The notes below the pieces were generated by a model, which worked only from the letters and a program-made list of their open reading frames with translations, did not search any database and had not been told where the DNA came from. The position numbers and the translations under genes were made by a program. A stretch of 64,000 nucleotides of DNA from Mesobacillus sp. AQ2 (GTDB taxonomy: Bacteria; Bacillota; Bacilli; Bacillales; Cytobacillaceae), in contig NZ_CP126080.1 of NCBI RefSeq assembly GCF_030122805.1, forward strand, positions 2,609,001 through 2,673,000, written 5' to 3'. Of this stretch, positions 25,772 through 34,322 are shown piece after piece (the first letter of the stretch is position 1; the number at the start of each line of letters is the position of its first letter).

Positions 25772-26503
25772 TTAAAATAACTGGCCCATTTGCTTAATAA
25801 AAGGTTTTAAGACTTCACCTAATTCTTTCTTCTTGTTTAGCCAAATATAATGTTCTGCTCCTTCAATTTCGATATATCTAGAATTAGGAATAAGATTTGA
25901 GATTTGTTCAATTGACCAAGAAGGGCGAATATCATTTTCGGCATAAATAAAAAGTGAAGGTAAGTCAATCTGTGAGATTTCTTTTAACAATAATGGTTTC
26001 TTTATAAATTCTCTCCAAGAATCAATAAGAGAACGGTGAACAATATTATTAGCCTCATACTCAAAATCCGGTTTCAATTCATCAATTTCTACTTTGTTTC
26101 GATTATAAGTATCTTTCCAATCCCTATCATTTTGGATTCCAGTTCCTGAAATTGAAACATAGCCTATTACGGATTTGGGATACAAAAGCGAATAAGCCAA
26201 CCCTAAATCAGCCCCCCAGGAATGTCCAATTACTACCCAACTTTGATGGCCGTACTCTTCCCGAATGTTTTCAATGTCTTGAAGACAAGCTTCTAAATCG
26301 TACCCATTTCCATCATAATTTGATCGACCACATCCTTTAGGATCAAACATAATAACTTCACAGATATCATCAATAAGATTTGATATAGAATCTAAATAGT
26401 TACAAGAGCCAGGTCCACCGCTGATTAAAATAACCGGAACTCCCTGCCCTCTTTTATCTGTCCAAAGATTGCCATTTTCCACCTTAATGTACTTTTCAAC
26501 CAA
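25772..26503 (-). CDS. Alpha/beta-fold hydrolase (prolyl-aminopeptidase-like)
   Basis: This protein of about 243 residues has an alpha/beta hydrolase fold. The oxyanion motif SGGPGSCNYL, nucleophile elbow IGHSWGADL, acid in YAENDIRPSW and catalytic His in GAEHYIW are all present. The GGPG motif puts it near the S33 prolyl aminopeptidase group, but the substrate is unknown. Two starts are possible: a GTG at 26512 lying against the AAGGGTGA site, or a TTG at 26503 about 6 nt after it; I prefer the TTG. It is the first of several AT-rich genes that look like accessory DNA. Confidence 0.83.
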   Translation of the reverse strand: MVEKYIKVENGNLWTDKRGQGVPVILISGGPGSCNYLDSISNLIDDICEVIMFDPKGCGRSNYDGNGYDLEACLQDIENIREEYGHQSWVVIGHSWGADLGLAYSLLYPKSVIGYVSISGTGIQNDRDWKDTYNRNKVEIDELKPDFEYEANNIVHRSLIDSWREFIKKPLLLKEISQIDLPSLFIYAENDIRPSWSIEQISNLIPNSRYIEIEGAEHYIWLNKKKELGEVLKPFIKQMGQLF

Positions 26504-26640
26504 TAATATCACCCTTGAAATAAAGTTTTAATGCTGATATTCTTCCTAAATACACCAATCTTCTTCCACTAAATTGCTTCGTTTTTTTAAAAGTTTTTTC
26601 AAACCCTATTTATCTTTCCTAATCGATGCGCCTGTCAGTA

Positions 26641-27147
26641 TCATATTGGAGAAACAATCTGCTTCGATATCCCTGTCTGATGCTTGATTTTAAACTGGGG
26701 GCTTGTAATATATTCAATGTAATTTACCTCCCCTTTAAACTGCAGATAAGCTTGAGAGCGAGTTCGAATAGCGGGATGTGTAACCATTTCTAAAACTTGA
26801 TCTTTCGCTACCCAGCGGCAATCAGTGGTTTCTTCAGAAACAGCTAATTGACCACCAATAGGATGACATACGAAATCAAAAATAACTTGAGTAGGAACAT
26901 CAGTTTCACCATCGTACCATTTAAAAGTACCCGTATTTGAATAGACACCAACTAAGTGGCTAACCGTCGTGCTAATTCCACTTTCTTCTTTGATTTCACG
27001 AACCAAAGCGTCCATGAGATTTTCTCCGGCTTCCACTTGTCCTCCAGGATAAACCCAACCACCGTCACGAGTTTTTACTAAAAGAATATTTCCTTCCGAA
27101 TCTTCAACAAATCCACCAGCAGATACAATATGTGTAGGAAAGAACAT
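26641..27147 (-). CDS. Nudix hydrolase
   Basis: This 168-residue protein carries a complete Nudix box, GGQVEAGENLMDALVRE followed by IKEESGI, preceded by the usual DGGWVYPG segment. It would hydrolyse a nucleoside diphosphate linked to another group; the substrate is not predictable. The C-terminal part (about 130-168) is outside the Nudix core and unremarkable. It lies between the hydrolase and the phospholipase-C-like gene, each apparently transcribed alone. Confidence 0.85.
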   Translation of the reverse strand: MFFPTHIVSAGGFVEDSEGNILLVKTRDGGWVYPGGQVEAGENLMDALVREIKEESGISTTVSHLVGVYSNTGTFKWYDGETDVPTQVIFDFVCHPIGGQLAVSEETTDCRWVAKDQVLEMVTHPAIRTRSQAYLQFKGEVNYIEYITSPQFKIKHQTGISKQIVSPI

Positions 27148-27277
27148 ATTCCAACCCCCTTTTTATTCGGAATTTTCCGTTTATTTATTGCGTATGCAGT
27201 ATCCATATTCCTTGATCGTTTTTAATTAGAAAGAACTCAAAATGTGTAGGCAGTTTCACCATGAGTCTACGCATCTA

Positions 27278-27910
27278 TTAGTTTCTGACTTGTTTTGTAA
27301 GGTGTGGTTTAATAATTTGTACCGCATGATCAACTGAAGTCTCTATATAACCGATAATTTGATTAAAAGTAAAAACATTAAGTTTTTCATTTAGAAGTTC
27401 CTTATCGTACACCATATCTCCTAATACATAAGGAACTAATTTTTCAACTTCTATCGAAGTAACCTCATCTAAATCTTGGGTTAGATGATAATGACTAAAT
27501 AACTTTCTCAATTCATCTGAAAAACCATAGTGTTCTAATAACTTTCCATTTAGTAATCGGAAATCATTATGGTATAACTTGTATAATCCATCATCAGCAT
27601 CCATTCTGTTCTTTAACCAAGACAGGTTAAAACCTCTTAACCATATATCATCAGCAATTAAATGTGCACAGTACCCCAATATATAAGCGTTTTCTACTTG
27701 GGAACTATATTTATGTAAAAATCCTTTATAATCAACGCTTCTTGAATAATCTTGCACTTCACCTATGAAGAAATGTGATAAGTTTTTTTCCTCGTATGTA
27801 AAAACTGCGTCTGGAGCAATGCTGCCAAGCAAAAATGATGTTTTGTCCTCGATCGATAAAGCCTCTGCAATTTTTTTACCAATAATTGAGTGCATTATTC
27901 TTGAACCCAA
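27278..27910 (-). CDS. Zinc-dependent phospholipase-C-like hydrolase
   Basis: With a TTG start at 27910 this is a 210-residue protein beginning GSRIMHSIIGKKIAEAL. It has metal-ligand-like residues in LLGSIAPDAVF, KNLSHFF and GYCAHLIADDIW, the pattern of the zinc-dependent phospholipase C family in Bacillus. GGGGAG stands about 7 nt before the TTG. The frame is open a further 48 codons upstream, but that part contains a transcription terminator (28015-28045) and is not coding. The activity is inferred from family resemblance. Confidence 0.75.
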   Translation of the reverse strand: MGSRIMHSIIGKKIAEALSIEDKTSFLLGSIAPDAVFTYEEKNLSHFFIGEVQDYSRSVDYKGFLHKYSSQVENAYILGYCAHLIADDIWLRGFNLSWLKNRMDADDGLYKLYHNDFRLLNGKLLEHYGFSDELRKLFSHYHLTQDLDEVTSIEVEKLVPYVLGDMVYDKELLNEKLNVFTFNQIIGYIETSVDHAVQIIKPHLTKQVRN

Positions 27911-28014
27911 AATACTCTCCCCTTTTTTCACTTCTGATCTATTTAATTCAAGAAGACATTTTATAACCCTATGTTTTCCAGCTTCTTCTTTAACTAAATT
28001 GCGCCATTTGTTCA

Positions 28015-28045
28015 ATAAGGAAAAAAAGAAGGAAGCTATTCCTTC
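28015..28045 (-). terminator. Terminator between the small membrane protein and the PLC-like gene
   Basis: AAGAAGGAA and TTCCTTCTT form a 9-bp stem with a 4-nt loop, followed by a T run on the minus strand. It ends the transcript of the gene at 28080-28328. Confidence 0.8.
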
Positions 28046-28079
28046 TTGAATCAACCCACCTTATACTGTCCGTACAGTT

Positions 28080-28328
28080 CTATCTCCTCCAAGTAAAAAA
28101 GAAGACATACAGCATTCCCATCAGTAGATAATTGCTAATAAAAGAAGGCATAAGCACCTTAATTAACCATATATCAGATCCATTGGTGAGTATTGACAGA
28201 AAGGTAGAAAAACTAAAATATACTAATACGTATACAATAATCCCCTTATTGCCCATTCCAATTTTATTTTTAATAAGATTACCAATATATAATGATATAT
28301 AGAAAAATTGACTAATTTGTTTATTCAT
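28080..28328 (-). CDS. Small membrane protein, unknown function
   Basis: This 82-residue protein has two or three hydrophobic stretches (residues about 8-20, 30-48 and 57-78), a basic N-terminus and a C-terminal TWRR. The ATG is preceded by AGGAG at 6 nt, and a strong terminator follows, so it looks like a real single-gene unit. I do not recognise it. Confidence 0.6.
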   Translation of the reverse strand: MNKQISQFFYISLYIGNLIKNKIGMGNKGIIVYVLVYFSFSTFLSILTNGSDIWLIKVLMPSFISNYLLMGMLYVFFFTWRR

Positions 28329-28611
28329 CCTTTTCTCCTATTCCTGGTTCATTTTGTACTTTAATCCAAAAGATAATAAATTAGCCTATCCTAAGACAAA
28401 AACTTATAATAAACTAACTGCCCCATGCACATAGGAATACAACAAAAAAGGTACCATCTTCCTTTTAGATCAAATAAATTTCATATTACGTGAGTTTCCA
28501 TTAGTACACGTATGGGTATGCTGCTACGTTTAAGAAATAATAAGGAGGTATTACAGCTAAATGCATTATTATACTTAAGCCACCAAACAATCGTACGATG
28601 GCGGTGCTTAA

Positions 28612-29016
28612 CTAATCCGAATAAGAACCTCCTGGTAAAGATACTAAATCAAACCCTTTGTCTCCACTTAACTGCCACCCTTCAAAATAATTACTGTCAT
28701 GGAACAATTCAAGAATAACATCACCCTCAAATTCCACAACTAAATCAGATATTTCATCAAAATGAAGGATTTTAACTATTCCTTTTTCCATTAGTATCTT
28801 TTCAATCTTTTTATGAGAGTATCTTTCAGGTGAGTGGATACAGTCTGAATACCCAATGGCAATTTCTTTCTTAACATGCAGCCTCCAAGGACATTCAACT
28901 ATTAATCTGCCTGATTCAAAAATCATTACTAAAGGTAGATTCTTATCCACCCTTACCTCTATTACTTTCTGGCCTATAAAAAAATTGAAGTCAATATTAC
29001 TTAATTTTCTATACAT
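28612..29016 (-). CDS. DUF6188-like hypothetical protein
   Basis: This 134-residue soluble protein has alternating short beta strands (VIEVRVDKNLPLVMIFESG and RLIVECPWRL) and the segment NYFEGWQLSG near the end, which recalls the DUF6188 family. Such proteins occur as orphan or immunity-like genes in Bacillus, but no function is known. A plausible AGGGA site precedes the ATG. The base composition is AT-rich like its neighbours. Confidence 0.6.
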   Translation of the reverse strand: MYRKLSNIDFNFFIGQKVIEVRVDKNLPLVMIFESGRLIVECPWRLHVKKEIAIGYSDCIHSPERYSHKKIEKILMEKGIVKILHFDEISDLVVEFEGDVILELFHDSNYFEGWQLSGDKGFDLVSLPGGSYSD

Positions 29017-29249
29017 TTTCGTCCCTACTTTATATAGAAATCATTTAATCAGAGTTCTTTTACGAAAAACTTAAAGCTGCTATAAGAGAGCTTTTTTAAA
29101 ACAAAGCGACATTCTATTCTTAAGTATTCTTTACCGAAAAAGAAATCCCTCTTAGGATATCTAGGTTAGCGTTCTTATTAAGTTATATTCTCTTATAAAT
29201 AGAGTTACTGATTTTGGCAATAGATTTTTCTAATTATATCAAATTAAGC

Positions 29250-30258
29250 CTATTTCTGTCCGGAAAGCACGTCTCGATCGTCTGCCATCGGGGGTTCCTC
29301 CAACCAGGAGTTTTTAATCATGATATTCGCACCGTCCTCAGCATATAATGCGATTTCGGGGATCAGTGATGCATACTGTATTCCAATATCTTTTCGCGGA
29401 CTTGCCGCCATTGCTGCACCATAATTACCGATTCCAGCTGCTATCATCGCCGAAACATGAAACATAATCAGCTTATCCGAGAAAATTTGTGTTGTCGTAT
29501 CTGTTACTGCCGAGTCCCAGAACATCGGAGCTGGTATATCATTCTGCTTAAGAATATCACTGAATAAATCTCCATGCTTATGGGCGATTTTCTTTCCTCG
29601 TTGTAAGTATCCCTTTACTTCTTTATCTTGAGCTACCTGGATGAAACCCATAATCAAGGCCTTGCCTATTTGATTTGTCTGTATATTCAAGAATAAATGT
29701 GAAATTTCTATAGAAGTCAATGCTCGCCTTCTATTTTTCAATCCAGAAAGAAATTTTTGTTTTTCCACAAATTCTGCTTTATCCGGAACCGATATAAATG
29801 GAGGCCTTATGTAAGTACCCTGTTCAAGCATCAATTCCCTGGTCTTATCCTGCAGCTGGATTGCCGATTTTAATACGCTTTTATGCAGGAGGATAACATC
29901 AGGCCGTGTACCGAGACCGATTGCCGCTGCGTTTGCAGCCATGCCAAGAATGGACATATACCTAAGATACATCATCACAAACGTATCAGAAAAGAGCCTT
30001 GGGGGAATGGACATTCACGTCTTTTGCTGTAAAACCGACCGGATAGGGAAATCCTTCTCCATCGAAAATCTCCTGTCCAAGAGAAATGTTTTTTCGTGAA
30101 GCATTTAGGGCAAATTCGACGATTTCTTTTACTCTGTTATCTTCGGTTTTATTCAAAAAATAGCTTAATACACAGATTGAAACCGTATCGTTTATATACT
30201 GTGTCCAAAGACTGGACATTTCTGCAGCTGTTAAGTCGATTTTCGTCTTATCTTCCAT
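29250..30258 (-). pseudogene. DUF3231 gene interrupted by a one-base frameshift
   Basis: The start (90 codons from the ATG at 30258, good GGGGTGAG site) and the rest (29250 to about 30000) lie in different frames but make one DUF3231 protein of about 335 residues. The joint is at a run of five G on the plus strand (30001-30005). Reading four instead of five restores DVNVHSP-RLFSDTF, the expected family sequence. DUF3231 proteins consist of two ferritin-like helical halves; B. subtilis examples are spore or stress associated, as I recall. Either the gene is broken, the run is a slippage site, or the base is a sequencing error. Confidence 0.8.
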
Positions 30259-30398
30259 CTTCTCACCCCGATACTTCGATGATATAATTATTATTTCTGA
30301 TTCAGTTTTTTTTATTTATTACATAACTAATTTAGATAAAAATCTTTATAGTGAAAAAAACCGAGTCCATATGAAATAAATAGTAAAATGGACTTAAG

Positions 30399-31955
30399 AT
30401 GTCCCATATAGGAGTGAGCACTCTGATTGAACTTCTTTTTATAATCCTAATCTCCGGCGGGTTAGCTGGATTAGCGAATATCATTAGATTCCATGTAAGC
30501 GCTTGGTTGAATCGACTTATCCTGGTCCTCGCCTCTCTGTTGCTTGTCGAAATTTCTGGTTTGCTTTTTGGAACAAACCATTTAATATGGATGGTTCTCT
30601 TTTTTATTGCATTATCAGGATCCTCCTTCAACCTGATAGGCGGATTAACTGCCGCTGGATTAAGCACCTCCCTTGTTTTCTTTCAGGCTGAAGTTTTCCC
30701 GATACTCCTTATCCCGGTGTATTTTGCAATTGGTTCAGCAGCAGGTTATGTTTCACAACAAATCGATAAAAAGGGAACCAATCATCAGTTGTGGACAAAT
30801 ATGCTCATGAATCAATCAAAGCATTTACAAGTGTTCCGTGAAGTAAGTACGACCATGCAGCGAACTCTTCAGCAGGATATGCTATTGAAAGTAATCCTGA
30901 CTTCGGTTACTGCGGGTCATGGACTAGGCTTCAATCGGGCAATGATTTTCTTGTCATCACATGAAACAAATTCTTTAAAAGGAGTAGTCGGTGTAGGGCC
31001 GATGGATGTAAAAAAAGGCTATGAAGTTTGGGAGAAGATATCGGAAGACAAATTGAAGCTGCGCGACTTGATTGAACATAATTTCGACAGCAACTTCACT
31101 GATCCTGAATTGAATTCAATACTTCGGTCACTGGATATTCCGCTTGATGGCCAAAATGTCTTTAGCCAATCATTAACACGACAACAGCCGGTGATCGTGA
31201 AGGAGATCGATGAAACCGATTCCTCCCAGGCACTGATTAACAGCCTGTTCCAAACGGATGAATTTGCGGTCATCCCCTTGATTAATCAGGGGAAAAATAT
31301 CGGAATCCTTTTGATAGACAATATTGTTAACAAGCGTCCGATTACATTGATAGATACTGAGAATATTCTGCCGCTTGCCAACCAGGCGGCCATCGCGCTT
31401 GACCATGCCAGACTTTATCAACAGATTGAAGAAATGGCCTTGAGAGATGGACTTACGGGGCTCCTAAACCAGCGCGCATTCCAGACTATTCTTGATGATT
31501 ACTTTCCAGATGATGCAAAAGGTCCCGGGCCTTTGTCATTGATTATTTTCGATATTGACTATTTCAAGGTTTTTAATGATAAGAATGGACACCTCCTTGG
31601 TAATGAGGTGTTGATGAAACTTGCACGTGTCATAGAGAATTCATTAAGAGCTGGTGATTTCTCCTTCAGGTTTGGCGGTGAGGAATTTGTTGTGCTTTTA
31701 CCGGGAACACCTCTGCCAAAAGCAGAAGTAATGGCGGAAACCATTCGAAAAAATGTAGAAGCAGCAAGCTTTCCCGGCGAGGAAACCCAACCACATGGCA
31801 TTTTAACTGTAAGCATTGGAATAGCATGTACAGATCACCCTGCCATCACGAGTAAAAATGAACTCATTGAGGCAGCCGATCAAGCACTTTATAAAGCAAA
31901 AAGATCTGGAAAAAATACGGTGGTCACATTTAAGGAGTTCGTTTGCATTGATTGA
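30399..31955 (+). CDS. Membrane-bound GAF-GGDEF diguanylate cyclase
   Basis: This 518-residue protein has four to five N-terminal membrane helices (about 8-120), a coiled linker, a GAF domain (about 145-335) and a C-terminal GGDEF domain (about 345-515). The active-site motif is FGGEEF, and the product-inhibition I-site RAGD lies exactly five residues before it. FDIDYFKVFND binds the metal. It therefore makes c-di-GMP from two GTP. No EAL domain is present. The start is uncertain: AGGAG lies 8 nt before an in-frame CTG at 30423, while the ATG at 30399 has no clear site. The next gene overlaps its stop by 8 nt. Confidence 0.9.
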   Translation: MSHIGVSTLIELLFIILISGGLAGLANIIRFHVSAWLNRLILVLASLLLVEISGLLFGTNHLIWMVLFFIALSGSSFNLIGGLTAAGLSTSLVFFQAEVFPILLIPVYFAIGSAAGYVSQQIDKKGTNHQLWTNMLMNQSKHLQVFREVSTTMQRTLQQDMLLKVILTSVTAGHGLGFNRAMIFLSSHETNSLKGVVGVGPMDVKKGYEVWEKISEDKLKLRDLIEHNFDSNFTDPELNSILRSLDIPLDGQNVFSQSLTRQQPVIVKEIDETDSSQALINSLFQTDEFAVIPLINQGKNIGILLIDNIVNKRPITLIDTENILPLANQAAIALDHARLYQQIEEMALRDGLTGLLNQRAFQTILDDYFPDDAKGPGPLSLIIFDIDYFKVFNDKNGHLLGNEVLMKLARVIENSLRAGDFSFRFGGEEFVVLLPGTPLPKAEVMAETIRKNVEAASFPGEETQPHGILTVSIGIACTDHPAITSKNELIEAADQALYKAKRSGKNTVVTFKEFVCID

Positions 31956-32436
31956 ACTGACATTTATTATCGCAGCATTGGTCTTCGTTTTGACATCTAT
32001 AATGACAAGCAGGCCGATGTATACCCTTTCGATGAAGAATTACTCGAAGCGGGTCACATCCCAATATGCTATCAGAATAGCTGATTTACATTACTCTTAT
32101 GACCAGATGATCTATTTCATTTCACTTCCTACTACTCTTCCCTATATAAAAGCGGCGGTGAAAGAGGACTTGATCATCGAACAGGATTACTCATCCTTTT
32201 TTTATCCTGAGTTAAAGGGAATAAAAATATCTTTGGACCATGAAGGAGAAAAACTATATCTCGCATATTTGCCAATCGGAAATTTCCGGCTTCCCCATTT
32301 AGATAAGCTTCAGCAAGAAGGCAGTATTGATGAAGAGGCTTATTTAAAAATTAGTACCACAAAGCTGCTCCACCCTGACACCCTGCAAGAGGTTCGGGAT
32401 GAGGTGTTCAAGCAGCTGCAAGTAGGCCGTTATTAA
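31948..32436 (+). CDS. Membrane-anchored hypothetical protein translationally coupled to the cyclase
   Basis: This protein of about 162 residues starts at a TTG at 31948, 10 nt after AAGGAG, and overlaps the end of the cyclase gene by 8 nt (TTGATTGA). It has one N-terminal membrane helix (IELTFIIAALVFVLTSIM) followed by a soluble domain of about 135 residues. I do not recognise the domain. Coupling to a diguanylate cyclase suggests it is a partner or sensor of that enzyme (inference). The terminator after it closes the two-gene operon. Confidence 0.7.
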   Translation: MIELTFIIAALVFVLTSIMTSRPMYTLSMKNYSKRVTSQYAIRIADLHYSYDQMIYFISLPTTLPYIKAAVKEDLIIEQDYSSFFYPELKGIKISLDHEGEKLYLAYLPIGNFRLPHLDKLQQEGSIDEEAYLKISTTKLLHPDTLQEVRDEVFKQLQVGRY

Positions 32437-32487
32437 GGAGCCAAAGGTCAAAGAACACCTCACTGTTAAATGCATATCTAATAAAAA

Positions 32488-32528
32488 CGGAAAGAGCCGG
32501 TTTTAATTAATTGCCGGCTCTTTTAATT
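32488..32528 (+). terminator. Terminator of the cyclase operon
   Basis: AAAGAGCCGG and CCGGCTCTTT flank a 13-nt AT-rich loop and T-rich sequence follows. Confidence 0.85.
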
Positions 32529-32716
32529 CTTTTAGTGAATCTTTATCTGGGCTTTCCAATCAACGATAAATCCATTTTTTCAGCAGTGCAGCCCAAAAAA
32601 CCATCAACAAATGGATGGAATTATTGACCAATACATGGCGCAAATTCTTCATTGCAATCCCCGTCTTCAAAACATACAAATCCATGTTAAGCATGAATAT
32701 TCAGCTGGTGAACGAT

Positions 32717-32743
32717 AAAAAGCCCTAGGCACCTCGGGCTTTT
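32717..32743 (-). terminator. Terminator of the HTH/F1-beta-like gene
   Basis: AAAAGCCC and GGGCTTTT form the stem, with T-rich sequence on both sides. Confidence 0.75.
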
Positions 32744-32756
32744 CTCAATTATCTGA

Positions 32757-33806
32757 TCAAGATTCGATTTTACCAATAAATTGGAGGTCTTCTGCATTAA
32801 ACTCACTTGGAGAGCTTTCAAGAATTTTTTTCACGTCAGATAAAGTTTCTTTTAATCCTACTGTTACACCTTTTTTCCCAGTATAAGGTTCGGCAACATA
32901 AAAGGGCTGAGTCAAATAGGCCTCCAGTTTTTCACCTTGCTTGTAGACTTGAAGTTCGGATTCCGGCAGACGGCCGACACCGTGAACCGTAACGATCGAA
33001 CGCAACTCCCGATATCGGCGGAGTAATTTTTGTGCTTTTTGCTGTACGCCATGGTGAACGGGGTCTAGATAAGAACCCTCAAGGATGGAAGATGTAGAGT
33101 AGATAGGATTTACGGCCGGATATTTATGTCTTGCAGCCAAATCAGCATCGAATTGCCACAAAGTATCGAGCGGTCCATATGGAAGATCATCATCCACTGC
33201 TTCTCCTTTTAAATCGAGCAAGAATGTTGTTACTTCTGTCATGTCTTTATCATCAAGCATTTCTTGCAGGGTGTACATCTCTCCTGATAAAACATATGCA
33301 CGATCAGCTGTAAGTACAAATTTCTTGTCAACCCCTGCAGAAATCATCATGTTAAAAGTCTCTTCTATACTATTAGCCACAAAGTCAACATCATCAAGGA
33401 TGTCGTTCATTTCAGGATGGTTGTCCTTTGGATTGAGAAGAATGGTCTTATACTCTTCCATTTTTAATCTGTGCAGCATTTCAGCCAATACTACTAATTG
33501 GCCCATACCCGGCCGTGCGACCAGGCCAACTGTCCCGCCTTTTGCAATTGGAGCAAATAAGTCTAAGATTTTAATACCAGTTTCGATCATTTCCACACTC
33601 TCCCCTCTTAAAATAAGTTCATCCAGGGAGCAGCCAGCAAGCTCCGCCAGTGCCACAATTGTACGTACCTCCGCCCTGCCAACGGGAATTTTACCCGTAG
33701 ATAGGTTTGAAACAGTAGCAGGTCTTAGTCCGACAGATTTTGCTGCGGTAGTAAGATTAGGTACTCGCTTCCTCAGTAAAGCCACATTCAATCTAAGTTT
33801 TTCCAT
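32757..33806 (-). CDS. HTH protein fused to a degenerate F1-ATPase beta-subunit-like domain
   Basis: This 349-residue protein has two parts. Residues about 8-65 are an XRE/LacI-like helix-turn-helix (LTTAAKSVGLRPATVSNLSTGKI). Residues about 72-349 align by eye with the nucleotide-binding and C-terminal regions of AtpD: ETGIKILDLFAPIAKGG, PAVNPIYSTSSIL, LLRRYRELRSIV, QPFYVAEPYTG and GLKETLSDVKKIL. The P-loop is damaged: GGAGVGKT becomes ARPGMGQL, losing the catalytic Lys and Thr, and the GERTREGND segment is missing. It probably binds DNA and may sense nucleotides without hydrolysing them (inference). The ATG at 33806 follows AAGGAGGAGG; an upstream in-frame extension is discarded. Confidence 0.82.
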   Translation of the reverse strand: MEKLRLNVALLRKRVPNLTTAAKSVGLRPATVSNLSTGKIPVGRAEVRTIVALAELAGCSLDELILRGESVEMIETGIKILDLFAPIAKGGTVGLVARPGMGQLVVLAEMLHRLKMEEYKTILLNPKDNHPEMNDILDDVDFVANSIEETFNMMISAGVDKKFVLTADRAYVLSGEMYTLQEMLDDKDMTEVTTFLLDLKGEAVDDDLPYGPLDTLWQFDADLAARHKYPAVNPIYSTSSILEGSYLDPVHHGVQQKAQKLLRRYRELRSIVTVHGVGRLPESELQVYKQGEKLEAYLTQPFYVAEPYTGKKGVTVGLKETLSDVKKILESSPSEFNAEDLQFIGKIES

Positions 33807-33819
33807 CGCTTCCTCCTCC

Positions 33820-33880
33820 TTACTTTTAATAGTAATCATTTTTACTCTATAAAGCAACGATCACTTACTCTCTAAAGTAA
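33820..33880. promoter_or_regulatory. Two identical-plan dyads upstream of the HTH/F1-beta gene, candidate operator
   Basis: TTACT-N6-AGTAA occurs at 33820-33835 and again at 33865-33880, 45 bp apart. The nearer one ends just before the ribosome-binding site. This spacing and symmetry suit autoregulation by the encoded HTH protein. Confidence 0.6.
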
Positions 33881-34012
33881 TTTTTTTACTCATTAACTTT
33901 TCGTGTGCATAAAAGGCAGTTCACCTAAATAAATTAAATGCTTATCGATTTGTGTAACTGTACTCAACATCAAGCTATTTTCACTAGAGTTACTTTCACA
34001 GAAGTCTTATGA

Positions 34013-34037
34013 GTTTGTCCTCCCTTTAAACGGGTAT
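34013..34037 (+). promoter_or_regulatory. SigB-type general stress promoter
   Basis: GTTTGT (34013-34018), a 13-bp spacer and GGGTAT (34032-34037) match the SigB pattern GTTTAA-N12-15-GGGTAT, with two mismatches in the -35 and a perfect -10. It lies 34 bp before the CsbD-type gene. Confidence 0.75.
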
Positions 34038-34071
34038 AAAAGAATATACACAATTAAAGGAGGCCAAAACA

Positions 34072-34266
34072 ATGAATGACGAACAAACAAAAGGCGCTTT
34101 CGATCAGGTAAAAGGTGAAGCCAAGAAGCAATTTGGCAAGGTGACCAACAATGAATCCATGGAAGCGGAAGGCCGTCTTGATAAAGGAAAAGGCAAATTG
34201 AAAGAAACCGCCGGGGATTTAAAAGAGGACGTATCACGCGCATTTAACGATTCTTCAAGAGATTAA
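34072..34266 (+). CDS. CsbD-family stress protein
   Basis: This 64-residue, highly charged protein matches the CsbD family throughout: DQVKGEAKKQFGKVTNNES and then GKGKLKETAGDLKEDV. CsbD of B. subtilis is a SigB-controlled general stress protein of unknown biochemical role. The upstream SigB-like promoter and AAAGGAGG site fit that. It is a single gene between its promoter and a terminator. Confidence 0.93.
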   Translation: MNDEQTKGAFDQVKGEAKKQFGKVTNNESMEAEGRLDKGKGKLKETAGDLKEDVSRAFNDSSRD

Positions 34267-34286
34267 TAGCTATAAATAAGAAAAAA

Positions 34287-34315
34287 TGCCTTCGCAACGA
34301 GCGAAGGCGTTTTCT
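34287..34315. terminator. Terminator between csbD-type gene and pssA
   Basis: GCCTTCGC-aacga-GCGAAGGC is followed by GTTTTC on the plus strand and T-rich sequence on the minus strand. Confidence 0.8.
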
Positions 34316-34322
34316 TGTTGTT

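Noticed and set aside
27911..28054. N-terminal extension of the PLC-like protein
   Set aside because: The segment contains a transcription terminator; a TTG with a good ribosome-binding site lies at 27910.
32565..32693. 42-codon leftward frame between the cyclase operon and the HTH/F1-beta gene
   Set aside because: It has no ribosome-binding site at its first ATG, no family resemblance, and lies between two terminators.
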